From the NCBI GenBank assembly GCA_016235805.1, contig JACRIY010000094.1:1-35053 (forward strand): DNA of 35,053 nt. Direction: 5' to 3'. The notes beneath the pieces were generated by a model that was not told where the DNA came from, made no database searches, and saw only the letters and a list, made by a program, of their open reading frames with translations. Origin of the DNA: Rhodocyclales bacterium. Its GTDB lineage: Bacteria; Pseudomonadota; Gammaproteobacteria; Burkholderiales; Rhodocyclaceae. Shown here one piece after another: positions 30,759 through 35,053 of the stretch. Every line of letters begins with the position of its first letter. Position 1 is the first letter of the stretch. The translations under genes were made by a program, and so were the position numbers.

Positions 30759-32086
30759 TATACGGCAGAAAGCAGCGCTCGGCCATCCAGGATTCCGGCC
30801 CCGCCTCGACTTGCTTCCCAGCCCGCCGGCCTGCGTGCAGTGCGCCTGAGCAGGGCCTTGAGCTGCGCAGGGGTCAGATCGGGGGCGCGTTGTCGCAGCA
30901 GGGCCAGCACGCCAGCGACGTGAGGCGCGGCCATCGAGGTGCCCGTGGACAGCGCGAACTCGTCGCCCCTGCCGGCAGACAGCACGTCCAGCCCGGGCGC
31001 GCACAGGTCCGGCCGCGGCGCGCGCCGCACGGTCGCGCTGCCGCTGAACGCGCAGATCCGGTTGCGGCCGTCGATGGCGCCCACGCCGATCACGGAGGCG
31101 TAGTTGCCGGGGCTGCTGGACGTGTCGATCCCTTGGTTGCCGACCGCGGCGACGATGGCGATGTTCTGGTCGATCAGCTCGCCGATGATCCCCAGGTACG
31201 AGTCGTTGTAGCGCGTGTCGCCGAAGCTGAGGTTCAGAACCTGAGGGCGCTCGCCGACGATCCAGTTCAGCGCGTTGACGACGAGCTGATCTTGGTCACC
31301 CTGACTCCCGGGGCCCGGCTGGGGGAAGATCTGCACGCTGACCAGGCGGGCGCCAGGGGCGATGCCCACCTGCAGCCCGTCCACGCTCTCGCCGACCAGC
31401 GTGCCCGCGGTGTGCGTTCCGTGGTGGACGATCGTGCCCACGTCGGTGTCGCGGGCCCGTGCCCGGGGGACGCGCCGGCCGTCGGCCCCGAAGGCCGCGT
31501 AGCGCAGGCGCCGGGCCGCGCGCAGCCCGGCGAATGCCGGGTGCGCGGCGTTGATGCCGGTATCGAAGTGGCCGATCGTGATACCTTGGCCGCGGAGATC
31601 CTGGTCCCACATCGCCGGCACGCCGACTCGATGCAACGACCGCGCAGGTCCCTCGATCAGGTCGGCGGGCGCGGCCGCTCGGTAGCGCAGCGGCACGATC
31701 AGCGGCACGAAGCGCGGCATCGCGATGACCTTGCGCACGCCGGGCACGTCACGCACCTTGTCGAGGTCGGCGGGATCGACCGCCGCCATCACCGCGCCGA
31801 GGTTCTCCAGGACCACGCCGCCGCGCGGCGCGGCGGCGGCGTCCAGGCCCAGGGGAATCAGGGCGCCGGCCGCGGCCGGTGCGCCTGTCCGTGCGCCGGG
31901 GTCGCGCAGCAGGGTCCTGGCCTCGTGGCAAACGTCCTGGGTGCGTTCGCTCAGCGTGCGCAGGTTCGCGTCCAGCGCCAAGGGCATCGGGCCGCGTTGC
32001 GCGGGCCGTTCCACGAGCACCAGTACGCCGACGCGCGAGCCGCGCTGGGCGGCGCGGGCGACGATGGGATCGAGGGGGGCGGTCAT
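30758..32086 (-). CDS. Subtilisin-like serine protease (S8)
   Basis: 442 residues from ATG 32086 (GGAG seven bases upstream); GTG 32089 is also possible. The catalytic triad is complete: Asp175 in TIGHFDTGIN, His222 in HHGTHTAGT, Ser384 in TGTSMAAPHVAG, with oxyanion Asn317 in AVGNQG. Residues 1-130 look like an N-terminal I9-type domain (VVLENLGAVMAAVDPADLDK, VRDVPGVRKVIAM). There is no signal peptide, so it is probably cytoplasmic. It lies between a nuclease gene (one base before) and a small I9-like gene. A cytoplasmic protease beside a nuclease suggests proteolytic control of an effector. Confidence 0.9.
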   Translation of the reverse strand: MTAPLDPIVARAAQRGSRVGVLVLVERPAQRGPMPLALDANLRTLSERTQDVCHEARTLLRDPGARTGAPAAAGALIPLGLDAAAAPRGGVVLENLGAVMAAVDPADLDKVRDVPGVRKVIAMPRFVPLIVPLRYRAAAPADLIEGPARSLHRVGVPAMWDQDLRGQGITIGHFDTGINAAHPAFAGLRAARRLRYAAFGADGRRVPRARARDTDVGTIVHHGTHTAGTLVGESVDGLQVGIAPGARLVSVQIFPQPGPGSQGDQDQLVVNALNWIVGERPQVLNLSFGDTRYNDSYLGIIGELIDQNIAIVAAVGNQGIDTSSSPGNYASVIGVGAIDGRNRICAFSGSATVRRAPRPDLCAPGLDVLSAGRGDEFALSTGTSMAAPHVAGVLALLRQRAPDLTPAQLKALLRRTARRPAGWEASRGGAGILDGRALLSAV

Positions 32087-32090
32087 CACG

Positions 32091-33035
32091 TCACTCCGTG
32101 ATCAGGTCGGAGGGGCGGCGCAGGCGGCGATACGTGTCCACCGCGTCGAAGGCCAGCGGCGCGAGCCGCGTCGCGCGCTTGCGCGCATAGACGTCGACGG
32201 CCTTGTCCGCCAGGACACCGAATGAGAGGCCAGTCTGGCCCTCCAACTCGTTGACCGTGGTCTGGTAGCCCTGGATCGCCGCCGGAACAGCGTCGAGCTC
32301 GACGGCTAGCGGCTGGACTCCCTTGGCCTTGAGCAGCTTGGCCACGGCCTCGTCCTGCTTGACGAAGAAGCCGAGCGAACGCAGCTGCGGCCTGGTCTTG
32401 CCGACAGTCCAGGCCACGACCTTCCAGTAGGCCAGCGGGATTCGCACTGCCTTGTACTTGGGATCGTCCTTCGTGAAGAGACATCCCGAGAACACGCTGA
32501 TCTGCTGGTCGCGGGCGTTGGCGGTGTCCAGCACGTGGTTCTCGACCTTGGCCCACCACTGCTTGTTCAGCGTGGGTACCTGAGGCGTGCAGTTGCTGAA
32601 GTGGAAGGAGTCGGCCTCACCGCGGGCGGCCTCAGTGTCGTCGGCGCCCCATGCAGGATCGAGCCGGCGCACCAAGTGTCCCCGTTCGAAGCCGGAGCGG
32701 GCATAGAAGGCGTTGGTGACCTGGTAGTCCACGTAGGCCTTGTCGTCGCGCTTGTCGGCCCACCAGGTGTCGGCGGCGCGGTTGCCCAGGCGGCGCTCGT
32801 TGGCGCCATCGATGTTGACCGCTGTCCAGTAGGCGAACTTGCGCTCGGGGTTAAGCAGCACTGAGAAGTGCTCGTAGGCGAGCACGGGCACGGTTGCGGT
32901 CTTGCGCAGGGCCTTGTCGAGCTTGGGCGCCGGTACGCGCAACGCCAGGAAGTCCGGGTCGTAGCCGGCGCGGTTGTCGTACTCGGGGTCCAGCGCCGCC
33001 CACGACAGCGGAGCGATGCGACGTGCAGCAGCCAT
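32091..33035 (-). CDS. DNA/RNA non-specific endonuclease (beta-beta-alpha Me)
   Basis: 314 residues from ATG 33035, SD GGGAGG. The NUC/EndoG-type core is visible: YWTAVNIDG at 69-77, FERGHLVRRLDPAW at 116-129 (RGH with catalytic His120; Glu replaces the usual Asp), FSNCTPQ at 146-152 (metal-binding Asn148) and LNKQWWAKVEN at 156-166. The SVFSGCLF segment also fits. There is no signal peptide, unlike secreted nucleases of this family. It is the first gene of the triad and would degrade DNA or RNA non-specifically inside the cell unless controlled. Confidence 0.88.
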   Translation of the reverse strand: MAAARRIAPLSWAALDPEYDNRAGYDPDFLALRVPAPKLDKALRKTATVPVLAYEHFSVLLNPERKFAYWTAVNIDGANERRLGNRAADTWWADKRDDKAYVDYQVTNAFYARSGFERGHLVRRLDPAWGADDTEAARGEADSFHFSNCTPQVPTLNKQWWAKVENHVLDTANARDQQISVFSGCLFTKDDPKYKAVRIPLAYWKVVAWTVGKTRPQLRSLGFFVKQDEAVAKLLKAKGVQPLAVELDAVPAAIQGYQTTVNELEGQTGLSFGVLADKAVDVYARKRATRLAPLAFDAVDTYRRLRRPSDLITE

Positions 33036-33416
33036 CAATGCCTCCCGACCCTCGCAGGGTCATCTTGTTGTTGCCGTGCAGATTATCGGCGGTGCGGCCA
33101 ATCCAAACGCTGTTGAGAGTCGGGCGACCGGCAAGTCCACCGGAGCGTCGGTAAACGAGTCGCACGAACTTTGGCCGGGGAGGTGACGCGCTCACCCGGT
33201 GCAGCCACGGCATGAGCACGGAGACTCAACTCGTCGATGGATCATCGCGTCCAACCGAAACCGCGCCTCCCGCCCCTGCCGAAAAGCCATCGGCGAGGAG
33301 CCGGATTGGTGGGATGTCGTGCTCACCACGAAGTGCGCCGCGGCGGCATGTAGGCCTTGAGGAAGCGGACCCGCTTCGTATCGTGTTGAGGTAGCAAGAA
33401 CCATTCGGAGAAGGCG
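33036..33416. other. 381-base divergent intergenic region
   Basis: Between the minus-strand nuclease gene and the plus-strand RecE-like gene. No convincing gene; short frames are Arg/Pro-rich. It must carry both promoters; a good candidate for the rightward gene is at 33357-33384. The proximal nuclease side includes AT-richer GCAGATTATCGGC near 33080 but no clear box pair. Confidence 0.4.
33357..33384 (+). promoter_or_regulatory. Promoter with operator-like palindrome for RecE-like gene
   Basis: TTGAGG (33357-33362) and TATCGT (33379-33384) are separated by 16 bases, acceptable as -35 and -10. The spacer holds AAGCGG-AC-CCGCTT (33363-33376), a perfect 14-bp inverted repeat, the usual position for a repressor. 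The start codon is 33 bases downstream. Confidence 0.45.
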
Positions 33417-34301
33417 ATGAGCCATGATCTTCACGAGGACGACGCCGAGGTGGCGGACAACTGCGAAATGGCCACCCCGCCCACGCGCGAGATCCTCGAC
33501 ATCCCTTTCGGCATCACCCGCGGCATGGGCAACGAGGACTACCACGGCGACCGCAGCGCGGTGTCCTCGACTCAACTGAAGCACATGCTCATCAGCCCGG
33601 CGCACTTCCTCAGCGGCATCACCGACCCCGAGGAGTCGACCGAAGCACTGCTGTTCGGCTCCGTGCTGCACGGCCGGTTGCTGGAACCGCTCACCTTCGA
33701 GTCGCGCTTCTACGCCATGCCGAAGGTGAACCGCGCGCGCAAGGACGGCAAGCAGCGCTATGCCGAGTACCTGGTGGAGGCGGCCGGCCGCACCGTCTAC
33801 CCCGAGGCGTGGACGGAGCCCATCGAGCGCATCATCGATAACGCGATGGCGCATCGCCGGGCCCGCGAACTCCTGGCCAAGGGCGAGGCCGAGGTCGCGA
33901 TGGTCTGGCTGGACCCCGAAACCGGCGTGAAGTGCAAGATCAAGATCGACTGGTGGCACGACGCCCGCACTCTCGCCGACGTGAAATCGGCCGAGGACGT
34001 GACCTTCGAGGGCTTCCGCAGGGCCTGCGCCCGGCTGGGCTACGCGCTGTCGGCAGCGATGTACTGCGAAGGCGTCTACCAACTCACCGGCGAGGAACCC
34101 GAGTGGGCCTTCATCGCCTGCGAGAAGGCGCGGCCGAACACGGTGGCCGTCTACCGTGCGATGCAGCCGATGCTCGAGCGCGGCCGCAGCGACTTCCGGC
34201 GTGCCCTGCGGCGGCTGGCCGAGTGCCGGGACCGCGGTCACTTTCCGATGATGCAGGCGGACGGCGAGTGGGAGGACATCGACTTGCCGCGGTGGGCATG
34301 A
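33417..34301 (+). CDS. RecE-like PD-(D/E)XK exonuclease
   Basis: 294 residues, ATG with GGAGAAGG upstream. Features of the exonuclease VIII/RecE-type PD-(D/E)XK family: SSTQLKHMLISPAHFL (50-65), ALLFGSVLHGRLLEP (77-91, the conserved G..H..LEP helix), then active-site residues Asp178 in CKIKIDWW and Asp188-Val-Lys190 in LADVKSAED, with YALSAAMYCEGV following. It should resect double-stranded DNA 5' to 3'. A RecT/Beta partner would be expected but is not adjacent; the next gene is the convergent H-NS. It may help recombination or transfer of the element. Confidence 0.85.
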   Translation: MSHDLHEDDAEVADNCEMATPPTREILDIPFGITRGMGNEDYHGDRSAVSSTQLKHMLISPAHFLSGITDPEESTEALLFGSVLHGRLLEPLTFESRFYAMPKVNRARKDGKQRYAEYLVEAAGRTVYPEAWTEPIERIIDNAMAHRRARELLAKGEAEVAMVWLDPETGVKCKIKIDWWHDARTLADVKSAEDVTFEGFRRACARLGYALSAAMYCEGVYQLTGEEPEWAFIACEKARPNTVAVYRAMQPMLERGRSDFRRALRRLAECRDRGHFPMMQADGEWEDIDLPRWA

Positions 34302-34399
34302 CGGGCGGAGCGTGAAGCGCCGCTCCTGGGCGCCCAGCCGCTGGCGGATGGCCTCAGCCTGCTCGGCTGGTGCAACGGGACTGCAGCCCCGCGCCGAAA

Positions 34400-34429
34400 G
34401 AGCCCGCCATCGTCTGGACGTTCGGGCTC
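34400..34429. terminator. Hairpin between convergent recE-like and H-NS genes
   Basis: GAGCCCG (34400-34406) and CGGGCTC (34423-34429) form a perfect 7-bp stem with a 16-base loop between the two converging gene ends. There is no T-run, and the loop is long, so a terminator is only suggested. Confidence 0.3.
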
Positions 34430-34443
34430 GCCGGGTGCGTGGC

Positions 34444-34788
34444 TCAGCTGACGGCGAAGTCCCCGAGTTGCTTGCCCTCGGCCAGGCGTGCGACCAACCA
34501 ACGCGGCTTGTTGCCGCGCCCGGTCCAGGTGTTCTCGCCGTCGCGGTACTTGATGGCCACCGGGCGGCCCTTAGCCGCCGACTTGCGCGCCGGCGCTTTC
34601 TTCGCCGCCGCCCGCGTGGCCTTGGTCCTCTTCGCCTTGCCGAACAGCTGGTCCGGCGTGATGCCATAGTGTTCGATGGCAGTGCGAATGCGGGCAATGA
34701 CGCCGTCTAATTCCTGCGCCTTGATCGCCTCTGCCTCGGCCTGCAGTTTCTGAATCTGGGCCTGAAGCTGGCTGTAGGACTTTGCCAA
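34444..34788 (-). CDS. H-NS family nucleoid-associated protein
   Basis: 114 residues from TTG 34788, chosen because AGGAG lies about 6 bases upstream and the protein then begins AKSYSQLQAQIQKLQAEAE as in other beta-proteobacterial H-NS proteins (the frame continues upstream but without homology). N-terminal coiled-coil oligomerisation region (1-50), Ala/Lys-rich linker with AAAKKAPARKSAAKG (~65-80), and C-terminal DNA-binding domain with YRDGENTWTGRGNKPRWL (~86-103), the AT-hook-like loop of the family. It likely binds and silences foreign DNA, perhaps this island. A promoter candidate lies upstream. Confidence 0.9.
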   Translation of the reverse strand: MAKSYSQLQAQIQKLQAEAEAIKAQELDGVIARIRTAIEHYGITPDQLFGKAKRTKATRAAAKKAPARKSAAKGRPVAIKYRDGENTWTGRGNKPRWLVARLAEGKQLGDFAVS

Positions 34789-34810
34789 TTCAATCTCCTG
34801 TGGACGAGCA

Positions 34811-34838
34811 AGTCTACTTTGGCGAAAGGTAACTTCAA
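34811..34838 (-). promoter_or_regulatory. Candidate promoter for the H-NS gene
   Basis: On the minus strand TTGAAG (34838-34833) and TAGACT (34816-34811) are separated by 16 bases, close to a sigma-70 consensus. The TTG start codon lies 23 bases beyond the -10 box, leaving a short leader with the SD. Confidence 0.45.
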
Positions 34839-34918
34839 CCTGCGCCACAGGCCGCGCTCGAAACCATTGCGATACAGCGGCCAGCGGCGCGGCGAGCAGG
34901 TAGGGCCGCGAAGTGCGT

Positions 34919-35030
34919 ATTTCACGCCATCGCGGACACCCATTTCACGGGATCGCGGACAGCATTTCACGGCAAGGCGGACACCGTTTCACGCTGATCG
35001 CGGACAGCGTTTCAGCGTGATGGCGGACAG
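34919..35030. repeat. IS21-like terminal repeat array, right edge
   Basis: Five copies of a unit like TTTCACGCTGATCGCGGACA at 34919-34941, 34942-34962, 34964-34984, 34986-35007 and 35009-35030, spaced about 22-23 bases. The last is followed by a GCGTGCGGGTGACCTG sequence. I infer that an IS21-like element begins here and runs rightward past the window; its transposase genes are not visible. Orientation is opposite to the left array. Confidence 0.65.
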
Positions 35031-35053
35031 CGGCAGCGCGTGCGGGTGACCTG

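Noticed and set aside
30752..32101. 449-residue plus-strand frame opposite the protease
   Set aside because: Shadow of the S8 protease, whose triad is intact on the other strand.
33212..33394. 60-residue plus-strand frame in the divergent intergenic region
   Set aside because: Low-complexity, no SD, and it overlaps the likely promoter of the RecE-like gene.
33192..34697. 501-residue minus-strand frame
   Set aside because: Shadow of the RecE-like gene and neighbours; Arg/Pro-rich without motifs.
34919..35030. Repeat array as CRISPR or iteron origin
   Set aside because: Units are nearly contiguous with no unique spacers, and the mirrored array at the other edge fits IS21 terminal repeats better. 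An iteron role cannot be excluded entirely.

Overview
The window is high-GC DNA (GC-rich third codon positions, many GTG/ATGA-coupled starts) of the type seen in beta-proteobacterial (Burkholderiales-like) plasmids or integrative elements. No rRNA, tRNA, core housekeeping operon or CRISPR array was recognised. Both edges carry arrays of a ~21-23 bp repeat resembling the multiple terminal repeats of IS21-family insertion sequences. The two arrays point in opposite directions, so the window looks like accessory DNA caught between two outward-facing IS21-like ends.

Layout. (1) 134-4837: a PRTRC cassette (ParB-related, ThiF-related cassette) in the order ParB remnant, E, C, small ORF, F, B, A, ThiF. 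It contains a compact ubiquitin-like conjugation set: C (ubiquitin-like), B (E2-like, GQIC cysteine), ThiF (E1-like) and A (JAMM peptidase). ParB is cut off by the left repeat array and PRTRC D is not in the window. (2) 5064-8793: a small membrane protein, a UvrD/Rep-type helicase and a run of coupled small genes ending in an exported thermonuclease. (3) 8875-11338: small hypothetical genes on both strands, several with palindromes just upstream of their ribosome binding sites. (4) 11339-12115: gene-poor. (5) 12116-18136: a PAPS-reductase-family protein, an XF1762-type protein, a DndC-like sulfurtransferase with no DndB/D/E beside it, a uracil-DNA glycosylase and hypotheticals.

(6) 18347-25308 is the most striking block: six tightly coupled genes, ribbon-helix-helix regulator, NADAR protein, SIS-HAD fusion, phosphoribosyltransferase-like protein, AAA+ (ORC/CDC6-like) ATPase and an unrecognised protein, preceded by a perfect 15-bp palindrome. 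It has the form of a self-regulated nucleotide- or NAD-centred conflict (defence) system. A protein with a CoiA-like Cys/His motif follows at 25386-26549. (7) 26718-30235, minus strand: a large DEAD/DEAH-type helicase and a DUF5677-like protein. (8) 30327-33035, minus strand: a nuclease, subtilisin-like protease and I9-like inhibitor triad with no signal peptides, resembling a protease-controlled effector module. (9) 33417-34788: a RecE-like PD-(D/E)XK nuclease and an H-NS family protein, then the right repeat array.

Taken together, a plasmid/ICE maintenance cassette (PRTRC) is followed by nucleic-acid-processing genes and at least three candidate defence modules (DndC-like; NADAR/SIS-HAD/PRTase/ATPase; nuclease-protease). 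The H-NS protein at the edge may silence them. All functions are from reading motifs by eye; no database search was run.
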